From Candidatus Hydrogenedentota bacterium (GTDB taxonomy: Bacteria > Hydrogenedentota > Hydrogenedentia > Hydrogenedentales > SLHB01), in the NCBI GenBank assembly GCA_019695095.1, contig JAIBAQ010000004.1, positions 34,127-98,126 of the forward strand: a stretch of DNA of 64,000 nucleotides, given 5' to 3'. The position numbers were made by a program, and so were the translations under genes. Below, one piece after another: positions 44,660-52,720 of the stretch (within the stretch, counting starts at the first letter, position 1; each line of letters begins with the position of its first letter). The notes beneath the pieces were generated by a model. The model saw nothing but the letters and a program-made list of their open reading frames with translations. It searched no databases and was not told the origin of the DNA.

Positions 44660-45951
44660 TGAAGATTGCACTGATCAACCCGAGCGTCCCCCGTTCTCTA
44701 AAGAAGGAGAACTTGGGGTTGGCCTATCTGTCGGCCACGCTTCAGGCCGATGGCCATCAGGCGCGCATCATCGATGAAATCGCCGGTCAGAATGTCGAAG
44801 ACCATCTCGATGACTTTCGTCCGGATATCGTCGGCATCTCCTTCATGACCATGTATGCGCTTCGCGCGTATGAACTGGCGGAGCGAATCAAGAAGGAACG
44901 AGGCCTTACCGTCGTGATGGGGGGCGCGCATCCGACCGCGATGCCCGAAGAAGCCATTCAATACGGCGATTGCGTGATCCGTGGCGAAGCCGAATGGACC
45001 TTTCCCAAAGCGGTAACCTCCGGGAAGCTGGAAGGCATCGTCGACATCGAAGTGCCGCCCGATCTCGATTCTCTTCCGGAGCCTCGGCGCGATCAATTGG
45101 ATTTGGATCTCTACGCGTCGGCGGGGGAGGAGATAGCAGGGTTTTCCTATCGAACCCTCGGAATCATTACCAGCCGTGGTTGTCCCTTCGAGTGCAACTA
45201 CTGCATCAACTCGAAGCGGGAGACCAAACTGCGCTTCCACAGTCCCGAGCGCGTCGTTCACGAGATCAAGTACCTCGTGGATAGGCATCACATTGAAAGC
45301 ATCGCCTTCTACGACGAGTTGATGGCCACCGATATCGATCGTTTTCGCGCCATATGCGAAGCGATGATCGAGAATGGTCTTGACCGCTTAAAGTGGGAAT
45401 GCCAGATCCATGCGCGGCGCATTCGACCGGATGTGCTGCAACTCATGAAGCGCGCGGGGTGCGTTCAGATCACCATCGGATTTGAGAGCGGCAGCGAACG
45501 CATGCTGGAGCGCATGGTGAAGCATGCCTCGGTGGAGGACAACATGCGGGCTGCGCGCCTGATTCACGAGGCAGGGTTGCGCGTGCGCGGTTGCTTTATT
45601 ATCGGAACTCCCGGTGAGACCCCCGAAGACATTGAACTGACGCGGAAGTTCATTCGCGACGCGAAGATCGACTTCGCGTCGATACACTATCTGACGCCCT
45701 ATCCGGGGACTGCGCTCTTCGATGAATTTGCCGATCAGATTCGGGAGGCCGGCATTACGTGGGACAAGTTCACCGCAGGAGATCCGGATACGTTCAACTG
45801 CAATCCGGCCATGTCCCCGGAACAGCAAAAGCGGCTATTTCTCAAATTGAGCGCGCGTCAGGCGTTTCGCAACTATACCTGGCCGGAGATGGTTAAGCGC
45901 GCGATCCGCAATCCGCGCCATGCGTTTCACGTCGTCTCAAACATGATCTAG
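44659..45951 (+). CDS. Cobalamin-binding radical SAM enzyme (3 of 3)
   Basis: A 430-aa protein; the frame is open from 44506, but ATG 44659 (MKIALINPSVPRSL) is right because it overlaps the previous stop by one base and begins the B12-like domain. GLAYLSATLQADGHQARIID and MGGAHPTAMPEEA are B12-domain landmarks. The cluster is Cys175, Cys179 and Cys182 (CPFECNYC). ITIGFESGSERMLERMVKHA and RGCFIIGTPGETPEDIE follow. Last gene of the run; a terminator for the opposite strand lies beyond it. Confidence 0.93.
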   Translation: MKIALINPSVPRSLKKENLGLAYLSATLQADGHQARIIDEIAGQNVEDHLDDFRPDIVGISFMTMYALRAYELAERIKKERGLTVVMGGAHPTAMPEEAIQYGDCVIRGEAEWTFPKAVTSGKLEGIVDIEVPPDLDSLPEPRRDQLDLDLYASAGEEIAGFSYRTLGIITSRGCPFECNYCINSKRETKLRFHSPERVVHEIKYLVDRHHIESIAFYDELMATDIDRFRAICEAMIENGLDRLKWECQIHARRIRPDVLQLMKRAGCVQITIGFESGSERMLERMVKHASVEDNMRAARLIHEAGLRVRGCFIIGTPGETPEDIELTRKFIRDAKIDFASIHYLTPYPGTALFDEFADQIREAGITWDKFTAGDPDTFNCNPAMSPEQQKRLFLKLSARQAFRNYTWPEMVKRAIRNPRHAFHVVSNMI

Positions 45952-46000
45952 TGGCGGAGGACGGGGACAGACACGTTTCCGCTTCGCTGCGCTTGCGTCA

Positions 46001-46077
46001 GTCCCTGTTTGTGCGCCGCTATTGATACTTCCTTGGGTCAACCAAAATGTTGCCCCAATCACGATTCACTGCACTAG
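46001..46077 (+). repeat. Interspersed repeat R2, copy 2
   Basis: Resembles 11063-11138: GTCCCTGTTT at the start, a CCGCTATTGA core, and TTGCCCCAATCACGATTC with a GCACTAG end. Situated between the radical SAM operon and the terminator of the convergent gene. It lacks the R1 element that follows copy 1. Confidence 0.65.
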
Positions 46078-46112
46078 ATCCTGCGCGGAAGTGTCTGAGG
46101 TCGCGGCCTCTG

Positions 46113-46155
46113 ACAAAAGAAGAGAGCCGCCTGCGGCCTAACCACAAGCGGCTCT
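46113..46155 (-). terminator. Rho-independent terminator of the coiled-coil protein gene
   Basis: An 8-bp perfect stem, AGAGCCGC (46123-46130) and GCGGCTCT (46148-46155). On the minus strand it is followed by CTTCTTTTGTC, and it lies 19 bp past the stop at 46174. Confidence 0.75.
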
Positions 46156-46173
46156 ACGTGAATCGGCTATTGT

Positions 46174-47952
46174 CTATAGCGCGTCGTACTTCTTCTGGAG
46201 CTCAGTCCGATCGTCTGTGGCGAGCTGTTTCTTCGCGATCTGCTCAAGCTTCTCTTCGTAACCTTCCGGACGCGCCGCGAAGACTTCAGTCTCGATCTGC
46301 TTCATCGCAACTTCATCGGCCACATCCATGAAGGCGAACTTGGCAGGACCGGAGCCGCGTTCCGTGTTCTGGTAGACGCCCATGTGGGAACCATCCAGCG
46401 TGCGGTAATAGACGCTCCAGTTCCCATTCATCAGGCACTCAGCCCACATCATGCTCGGCGTGCCAAAACGGTCGCTCACGGGAATCTTCGCGAAGAAGTA
46501 TTTACGGGCCTTCGCAATCTCCAGTTCCTGCGTGTACAAGGAGGTGTACTCATCCAAGAGCGCCGGGTCCACCCACTTCATTCCGGCTGATTTCTGCTTG
46601 AGTGCGTTGACGCGCGCAATGCGCACATCGCGCGAGTACTCTTCAGGAGCCAACGGACAGCTCTCACTCACCAGGATTGCCAACTGGTCAATGTTGCTAT
46701 CCAGCGTGTCCTTGGTCAGCAAGCGACGCTGATTTGCGTCTTCTAACTTGCCCACGAGAGATTCAAGGCGCTCGCTTTCGGCTTCCAACCCTTCTTTGCG
46801 CGCGCGTGTAATCGCCGTGTCGTTTACCAACTGTTCGTAGTCGGCTTCCGCCTGCACGAACTCTTCATTTCGCTTGTTGAGGTCTTCGGTGACTTTGGTC
46901 AACTCTTCGTTTTTCGAAGCAACTTGTGCCAGGAGATCATCCCGAGTCTTTGTATTCTCATCGATTTCGGAGGTGAGTTTGTCACGCTCCGCAATCATTG
47001 CATCAATCTGTTCGCGAGTCAGCGGCTTTTGATCGGTCGTTCCCTTATTCTCGGTGAGTTTTTTCACTTGCGCCTTGAGGTCGTCCCGCTCTTTGGTCGT
47101 CGATTCCAGCGCTGTTTTCACCGGATAGGGGATGGCCGGGACGTACTGCTCAATGAATGGGCCAGCAAGCAAACCGACTACCAGCATGATCACCGCTGCC
47201 ATTACCATCTTGCCTGTTCCGCCGCCCTTGCCGCCTTTTGCGGCAGGCGCCATCGGGGCCTTTGGCGCAACCGGGGGAGGAGTGACGGCTGTCGGCGCCG
47301 CGGTGTCAGGACCGAAATCGGGCAACGGCGTGCCCGCGTCAAATCCGCGACCGCCGCCATTCGTAATGCCGGTGAACGCGTCGGCGTCGAACCCGCCCGG
47401 GCTCGCACCGAACATGGGCGTTTCCATCGCTTGAGTTGGAGCGGAAGTGTCAGCCGCGCCGCTAAACGTGCCGCCGCCACCAAACGCGCTGTCGAACAGC
47501 GGCGTGTCGATATCCGAATCCGGCCCAGGGGGCGCCATTTCCGGCGTCTCGGGCGTGAAATCGCTGTCTGCCGCCAAATCCTGGAACGAGGAGCCGGCTG
47601 AAGGTGTGTCCAGTCCGCTGCCGGAAGGCGTTCCAAAAGCAGGCGTGCTGCCAAATGAGGGCGGGGCGACTTTGATGTTGCCACCGGTAGGAATGGGCGT
47701 TTCTACAGGAATATCACTGATTGGGGGAAGGCCTTCAGGACCACGCTTTCCAGAATCCATGTCAATTCCACTAAGTGGCGGAAGACCGCTGTCAAAATCC
47801 TTGCCGGCGGACGATTCGAAGTCGCTTAGTGGCGGCAGGTTACCGAGGCCTCCTTCGCCACCTGTCAGCGCACCGAAGTCACTGTCTCCGGTTCCGAACG
47901 CATCATCCTTTTCCGGCTCCCCCTCACCAAACGGGCGTTGTTTATCCGCCAT
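46174..47952 (-). CDS. Membrane-anchored coiled-coil protein with low-complexity N-terminus
   Basis: A 592-aa protein in four parts. Residues 1-240 are disordered, Gly/Pro/Asp-rich, with repeated LPPLS/LPPIS motifs (about 39, 57 and 75) and FG-type repeats. A single transmembrane helix follows (about 252-272, VMAAVIMLVVGLLAGPFIE). Residues 280-400 form a long coiled coil. A C-terminal globular domain (about 410-592) is unrecognised. Topology would place the low-complexity part in the cytoplasm and the coil outside. The LPPLS repeats may be docking sites. Function unknown. Confidence 0.85.
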   Translation of the reverse strand: MADKQRPFGEGEPEKDDAFGTGDSDFGALTGGEGGLGNLPPLSDFESSAGKDFDSGLPPLSGIDMDSGKRGPEGLPPISDIPVETPIPTGGNIKVAPPSFGSTPAFGTPSGSGLDTPSAGSSFQDLAADSDFTPETPEMAPPGPDSDIDTPLFDSAFGGGGTFSGAADTSAPTQAMETPMFGASPGGFDADAFTGITNGGGRGFDAGTPLPDFGPDTAAPTAVTPPPVAPKAPMAPAAKGGKGGGTGKMVMAAVIMLVVGLLAGPFIEQYVPAIPYPVKTALESTTKERDDLKAQVKKLTENKGTTDQKPLTREQIDAMIAERDKLTSEIDENTKTRDDLLAQVASKNEELTKVTEDLNKRNEEFVQAEADYEQLVNDTAITRARKEGLEAESERLESLVGKLEDANQRRLLTKDTLDSNIDQLAILVSESCPLAPEEYSRDVRIARVNALKQKSAGMKWVDPALLDEYTSLYTQELEIAKARKYFFAKIPVSDRFGTPSMMWAECLMNGNWSVYYRTLDGSHMGVYQNTERGSGPAKFAFMDVADEVAMKQIETEVFAARPEGYEEKLEQIAKKQLATDDRTELQKKYDAL

Positions 47953-48017
47953 CGAGCAAGACCTCCCAGCACGTTTATTCGAACGCGAAAGACAGGGTTA
48001 TCATCATCGCAACTCGA

Positions 48018-48045
48018 TGATAACACGGGGTATACCGAGTGTCAA
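48018..48045 (-). promoter_or_regulatory. Candidate promoter of coiled-coil protein gene
   Basis: On the minus strand: TTGACA (48045-48040), 16 bp, TTATCA (48023-48018). Perfect -35, mediocre -10. It is about 65 bp before the start at 47952. Confidence 0.5.
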
Positions 48046-48550
48046 TAAATATCTCCTTTTTCTGGAACCGGTACGTCCGTGAGCCCGAGTTCCCCTTGCA
48101 CCCAACTTCCTCCCTCATCTGGTGGTTTCGACACGGATGTGTGGACATGCTGCGCCTCTGGTACAGCGACAGCTTCGGACCTCTTGGGTGGCAGTGTAAC
48201 GTTGGTTTCGCATCAGAATTGCCACGTAAGTACGAAACACCCTTGAAGCGCAGTAAAGTGGACCTACTTAATTGCAGCGCTTGTGCTTTTGCGTTCGGCA
48301 TACTGAAGCTTCCCCCGGCAAGTCGTGTGAGATACGAGGAATTGTCGGGGTGTCGTAACCTGTTTATATGTAATAGCTTAAATCCAGTAAGTCTGTGTTC
48401 TGATGAGCAGCATCCAACGACGCTAGGCCTCGTCAGGAATAAGGAAAAAATCTCGCAATGACGACACCCTACCGTAATTTTCGAGGGTATAATTAAGGTA
48501 GCTGAGAGTACCTAACATACCGTAACGGGGCTGTATCGGTGAGACTTGGC
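48046..48550. other. Intergenic region without recognisable gene
   Basis: Frames here (e.g. 48039-48461, plus) have no protein-like composition. A TATAAT at 48488-48493 lies 58 bp before the small gene at 48551, without a matching -35. GGTA/TACC inverted pieces around 48498-48515 are short. Confidence 0.4.
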
Positions 48551-48772
48551 ATGTACACGCTCGTTCAACTTCAAGGTGTCGAACACAGTCGCGTACGAAT
48601 CCTGCCTGTTTTCTTTATCACTGAAGACGAGGCGAAGGCGCAAGCAGCGCTCCTCAATGAACGGCTGGCTCATCGCGGAACCACTTACCGGTTTGTTGTC
48701 GCGGAAGGCAGTGCCGAAGACTGCGCACACGCGGAGCAGAATCTGCCTCGACTGCACGAGCACCCAGGCTAA
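48551..48772 (+). CDS. Small hypothetical protein
   Basis: A 73-aa acidic protein from ATG 48551 (GTG 48539 is a possible earlier start). It has an N-terminal beta region (MYTLVQLQGVEHSRVRILPV) and a helix (EDEAKAQAALLNERL), a compact alpha/beta pattern. No family is recognised. It converges with the RbsD/FucU gene, 33 bp away. Confidence 0.5.
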   Translation: MYTLVQLQGVEHSRVRILPVFFITEDEAKAQAALLNERLAHRGTTYRFVVAEGSAEDCAHAEQNLPRLHEHPG

Positions 48773-48805
48773 TCCTTTGACCGGCTTTGACTGTCAAACA
48801 AGCTT

Positions 48806-49222
48806 CTAGGGTGCAACAACTCCAATCGTCAGCAAGAGGTTGGCATAGAGCCGCTGATCACCGGTTACGATCTGAAGACATGTGTCCGGTCCCGAGGCAT
48901 CCTCGTAAAACTCAAACCTACCCAAGCGGGTCAATTCGACACGGGGCAACTGTCTACGGAACTCCGAGAAGATAGGCGGCTCGGACCCCGATTCTGGATC
49001 CATCACTGCCGCGTCTTCCACTGGGATTGCCGTGAGCAACACGCCGAGGACCTCCGTGACGGTGGGCATTCCCGGCGCCAGATTGAGGTAAACGAGGGAG
49101 GCATTCTCGCCAAGTTGTGTGATTGCCGGGTAGTTGCCATCGGTGATGAGGACTTTGGAGCCGTGCCCGGCGGATGCGAGCGCCTGAAGAATGTCAGGAT
49201 GAATGAGACGATGTGTCAGCAT
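48806..49222 (-). CDS. RbsD/FucU-family sugar mutarotase
   Basis: A 138-aa protein behind AGGAGG. LIHPDILQALASAGHGSKVLITDGNYPA is the family signature, including the His of HPDIL and the GHG-x3-7-D motif that bind the sugar and position the catalytic residues. It would interconvert anomers of fucose, ribose or a related sugar. It fits with rhamnosidase and arabinofuranosidase activity elsewhere in the window. No transporter is adjacent. The stop at 48806 lies close to the convergent small gene. Confidence 0.93.
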   Translation of the reverse strand: MLTHRLIHPDILQALASAGHGSKVLITDGNYPAITQLGENASLVYLNLAPGMPTVTEVLGVLLTAIPVEDAAVMDPESGSEPPIFSEFRRQLPRVELTRLGRFEFYEDASGPDTCLQIVTGDQRLYANLLLTIGVVAP

Positions 49223-49299
49223 AGAATCCTCCTAAGAAACGAGCCGTGTAAGTTGCTTTCGCGCTTACAGGGCTCACGTTGGGCGTGGGGACTGGTAAC

Positions 49300-49340
49300 T
49301 GGGGTTCCGATTCGCGTCGGTGACGCGAATCGGAACCCCA
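49300..49340. repeat. Perfect 19-bp hairpin with 3-base loop
   Basis: TGGGGTTCCGATTCGCGTC (49300-49318), loop GGT, and its exact complement (49322-49340). No U-tract follows on either strand. A smaller TGCCGT/ACGGCA hairpin follows near 49350. The region 49223-49503 holds no gene. The length and perfection of the arms are exceptional for a terminator. Confidence 0.85.
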
Positions 49341-49503
49341 GGCTAGAGTCTGCCGTGCCTACGGCACTCAAGAATACAGGCTGCCCGCTTGGCTTTTGTT
49401 TCTACCACTCTAACCCGCGCTCGAGCGGTCCCCCGCTCAGACTAAAGTCTTTCTTGAGTCGCAACCCAAGCAGCTTTAGAGTCTACAAAAGCATAGGGTT
49501 CTA

Positions 49504-51219
49504 CTACGAGACTGCCTTCCCGAATAGCATTTTCAGCATCCGATCGACTTCGGGCTTCCGTTCCGGATCGATGGCGCCTGCCTGTTCGATATATTTGCGC
49601 GCTTCATCGGGCTGACCTGCCGCCAGCATGCATTGACCCAAGCCAATCGACGCGGAAGCTACCATCCAACGGTTCTGCTCATTCGGGGATATCCGCATCA
49701 AGGTCGCTAGATGGGACACCGCCTTGTCAAAGCGCTGCTCTTGCATGAACAACTGCCCCAAATGGAGATGGGATTCCAGCTCTTCGTCCCAGAAGGGTTC
49801 GGACTTTTCGTCAAACTGCATCCCCGCCTTCTTCTTGGCGTAGAGCTTGATTACCTCTTCGTAGTGCCGGCGCGCGCCAAAAGGATTGTGCAAAAGATCT
49901 TCATACGTCACAGCAAGGTTGTACTGAATCCGGGCGGACGTTGGGTTGTACTTCAACGTGGATAGATAAAGCGACTCATTGCTGCGCCAATCCAAGTTAC
50001 GTTGGACGGTAAGTGCAACGAATAAGGCACACGCGGCGTAGACGAGGGGATAGGCCAGTTTGGGTGCGCGGGAGCCAAGCACTGTCCAAAACAGTTCCAG
50101 GAAGGCGAGAAGGAAACCCGCTAACGGCACATAGAGCCAGTGTTCCGCCATGGGGGCATTCAACGGGATCGCGCCCGAAACGGGGAACCATCCCACCAGG
50201 AATAGCCCCATTCCAAACGCAATACGATAATTTCCGCGGACCCATGCGCCAAGAAACACTCCCACACACACGAGAAGCAACGCGTAGCCCACTATCGCCA
50301 GCCATGCCGGATAGCCATCCAGTGTGCGTTCCATGTGAAGTCCGGTTGGAACGAAGATAAGCTTCAGATAGAGCGCAAACGCTTGACCCACCTCTGCTAT
50401 ACGCTGACCCATGCTCAAGTCTCTAGGCGCCGTGTCGGATTGAAACTTCAGAACAAAAGTGCGCAAAGCCACGTACGCTCCCAGAAGTACCAGAGAACCC
50501 AGGAGTGCTGGCAATGGACGAAATGCATGACTCTCATCGGTTGCCCCGACCTTTGCGCGGAAGAGCAGAAAGGCCAGCACGAGCAATGCAGGAAGTATGA
50601 GTGCAGATTCTTTGGATATCACTGCCAGAGCGAAGCAGAGACAACTTAGAACGGTGCTGGCGATCCGGCGTTTCGACCGATCATTCTGTAAGGCGAAAAG
50701 GAGCGCCGCAAACATGAACGCGGCGGACATGGGATCGGCGCGCCCGCTGATGTAGGCCACGGCCTCGGTGTGCAGTGGATGGCAAACGTAAAGCAGGGGA
50801 GCGGCGAGCTGCACAAAGCGGGGTGCATCAAGTCTCACGAGGACGGCAAAAAACAGTAAAGCGGCCGCCATATGCCAAAGCATGTTGGTGAGGTGAAAGA
50901 CGAACGTAGAAATAACCGGACCGTTCGGCCCCATGGCGCTTTCCGCCCCCGGCGGTCTGGAGAGTAAATAGTCGACCATGAACGATACCGAAACCAAGGG
51001 CCGATAGAAATTGCCCTGGCCTCTACCGAAAGCATGTTGGTCTTCCATGAACAACTGCGTGAACTTGCTCGGGTCTTGAACGTGCTTATGAATCAGCACC
51101 GAGGAGACGTCGTCCCAAACAAACTCTCCGGGAAACGTGTTCACGTAACACAGAACACCAGCGAGGCCGATGGTCGCCACCGCCAAAAAACGGAATTGAA
51201 AATTGGTTGCTGTGCTCAC
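49504..51219 (-). CDS. TMTC/PMT-like GT-C glycosyltransferase with TPR tail
   Basis: A 571-aa protein. The first loop FPGEFVWDDVSSVLIHKHVQ carries the Asp-Asp pair of GT-C enzymes; HPLHTEAVAYISGRADPMSA is the TMTC/DUF1736-type motif. About ten helices precede a C-terminal soluble part (about 420-571) with TPR-like helices (NPTSARIQYNLAVTYEDLL, LHLGQLFMQEQRFDKAVSHL, GLGQCMLAAGQPDEARKYIE). Expected: O-mannosyl-type transfer to exported proteins. The start overlaps the upstream lipoprotein stop by 4 bp. Confidence 0.9.
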   Translation of the reverse strand: MSTATNFQFRFLAVATIGLAGVLCYVNTFPGEFVWDDVSSVLIHKHVQDPSKFTQLFMEDQHAFGRGQGNFYRPLVSVSFMVDYLLSRPPGAESAMGPNGPVISTFVFHLTNMLWHMAAALLFFAVLVRLDAPRFVQLAAPLLYVCHPLHTEAVAYISGRADPMSAAFMFAALLFALQNDRSKRRIASTVLSCLCFALAVISKESALILPALLVLAFLLFRAKVGATDESHAFRPLPALLGSLVLLGAYVALRTFVLKFQSDTAPRDLSMGQRIAEVGQAFALYLKLIFVPTGLHMERTLDGYPAWLAIVGYALLLVCVGVFLGAWVRGNYRIAFGMGLFLVGWFPVSGAIPLNAPMAEHWLYVPLAGFLLAFLELFWTVLGSRAPKLAYPLVYAACALFVALTVQRNLDWRSNESLYLSTLKYNPTSARIQYNLAVTYEDLLHNPFGARRHYEEVIKLYAKKKAGMQFDEKSEPFWDEELESHLHLGQLFMQEQRFDKAVSHLATLMRISPNEQNRWMVASASIGLGQCMLAAGQPDEARKYIEQAGAIDPERKPEVDRMLKMLFGKAVS

Positions 51220-51899
51220 GGACCGTATACCTCGAATACATCGCCAGTGGCTTTGTATTCCAGTCGAATGCCCTTTTTCTTGCCCAGAATCTTCAGAAAC
51301 TTCAGTCCTAGAAACTCTTCGCCTTCTCGAACGCGCATGCTCACGACCTCGTTCGATTCGGGAAGATAAACCTTAACGAATACGTACACAATCGGCAAAT
51401 CGACCTCAAGAGGCTCATACCAACCGCGAATGGCCACGATGGGGCGATTAAGCTGAACGGTTGCCCACAACCGGAATCGGTCGATTCGAGTATTGTCCGG
51501 CGATACCAGTTCCAGCAGCTCGCATAGATACGAAACCAACCCCACGTTGGGGATGTCCCTTGCCACTATCAGCAAGCGCTCAAGCCTGTGTTGAACGTCC
51601 TTGAGTTTCAGTTTGCCCGGATCGGTGCCTTCGTACTTCTTACGCAGCGCCTCCAATTGTCCTTTGAACTTCTGCGCATAGTCCGGGTCAAGTGCCGTTT
51701 CGGCCTTTGCATTTTCCACGTAATCATAAAAAGGCCGCAGCAGATTGTCGAACTCGTTCTCGATCTGCTGCGGCTCAATTGGGTTTTTGATATCGCCGGA
51801 TGGTTTTCCAAGATCCTTCAAGGACTCGGAGTCGCACCCACTGCCCATCAAAACACTCAGGGTAAGTAACGCGGCTACTGCTTGCCTTATCGCACTCAC
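51216..51899 (-). CDS. Lipoprotein with PilP/GspC-HR-like C-terminal domain (paralogue 1)
   Basis: A 227-aa protein with lipobox LMGSGC (Cys22). Residues 40-140 are helical. The C-terminus (VSMRVREGEEFLGLKFLKIL, IRLEYKATGDVF) is nearly the same as that of the next gene upstream, showing a tandem duplication. The REGEEFLGLxxxKIxG..IxLxYKATG pattern resembles the homology region of pilus and secretion proteins PilP and GspC, but this is by eye only. The gene overlaps the TMTC-like gene. Confidence 0.85.
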   Translation of the reverse strand: MSAIRQAVAALLTLSVLMGSGCDSESLKDLGKPSGDIKNPIEPQQIENEFDNLLRPFYDYVENAKAETALDPDYAQKFKGQLEALRKKYEGTDPGKLKLKDVQHRLERLLIVARDIPNVGLVSYLCELLELVSPDNTRIDRFRLWATVQLNRPIVAIRGWYEPLEVDLPIVYVFVKVYLPESNEVVSMRVREGEEFLGLKFLKILGKKKGIRLEYKATGDVFEVYGP

Positions 51900-51920
51900 A
51901 CCTTGTTTCGCCTGCGTATG

Positions 51921-52544
51921 CTACGGCGCCGGAACCGTGAACGTGGCCCCAGTCGCCTTGTACCTCAGTTGAATCGCCTTCTTGTCGCCGACGATCTTCT
52001 CCAGGACTAAGCCAAGGAACTCTTCGCCTTCGCGTCTCTTCACGCTCTCCGTCTTTCCGGTGGTCGGGACAAACACGTCCATGAAGACATTCGTGACGCC
52101 ATCCTGTTCGAAGAAGCCCTTCACCTTAACCGTTGGCCGGGCCTTTTCGGCCAAGGCCTGATCGCGGTAATTGGATGTCCGAGAGCCTCCGGGCTCCATG
52201 ACATCCAAGCCATCGCACAGGACCAGCACCAATTCCCATTGTTCGGTACTCCTGGCCTGCTTCAGACGTTCAACCAGGTCGCTGGCCACTTTCTGCTTGG
52301 CTTGTGGTCCGTTCACCTGCGCGTTCAGCCCGCTCAGTTCAGCTTGAAGAGCGGCGGCAAGAATGGGTCCCATGGCCGCACTGGGCACGATCGACGGCTC
52401 GATCTTCTGCATTACACCTCGATACAACTCATCTGCCGTAGGTGGCGGGGGAGGAGGCGGAGCAGGAGGTTCCGGGGGTGGGGGTTTCTCGCATCCGACG
52501 AGGGCGACCAGCGCCACCATTACAATGAGGATCACTTGCTTCAT
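51921..52544 (-). CDS. Lipoprotein with PilP/GspC-HR-like C-terminal domain (paralogue 2)
   Basis: A 207-aa protein. The lipobox is VALVGC (Cys18), followed by a poly-Pro linker (residues 21-35) that suits spanning the peptidoglycan. A helical region and the C-terminal domain KRREGEEFLGLVLEKIVGDK, then LRYKATGATFTV, follow. It is related to the gene 21 bp downstream (51216-51899) over its C-terminal 60 residues; the N-terminal parts have diverged. First gene of the three-gene minus-strand unit with the TMTC-like enzyme. Confidence 0.85.
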   Translation of the reverse strand: MKQVILIVMVALVALVGCEKPPPPEPPAPPPPPPPTADELYRGVMQKIEPSIVPSAAMGPILAAALQAELSGLNAQVNGPQAKQKVASDLVERLKQARSTEQWELVLVLCDGLDVMEPGGSRTSNYRDQALAEKARPTVKVKGFFEQDGVTNVFMDVFVPTTGKTESVKRREGEEFLGLVLEKIVGDKKAIQLRYKATGATFTVPAP

Positions 52545-52720
52545 GCTCTTCCCTTCTACGGTCTTTTCGTGAAACGCTTGTCCGGTCTGTACATCCCGAG
52601 CACTACATTAAGTATATGGAGGATAGTGAGCTTAAGACAAGTGCGCCGTCCGGCGAAGCGCGCGAGTCGAGTCCATTCATGCGGTGACAACGGGGCGCAA
52701 ACGAAGTCGAAACGGCTACT

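Noticed and set aside
43730..44671. 313-aa open frame on the minus strand
   Set aside because: Antisense shadow of a radical SAM gene with an intact CX3CX2C motif.
48039..48461. 140-aa open frame in the intergenic region
   Set aside because: Composition is Cys/Trp/Ser-rich without any recognisable domain, and no ribosome binding site precedes it.
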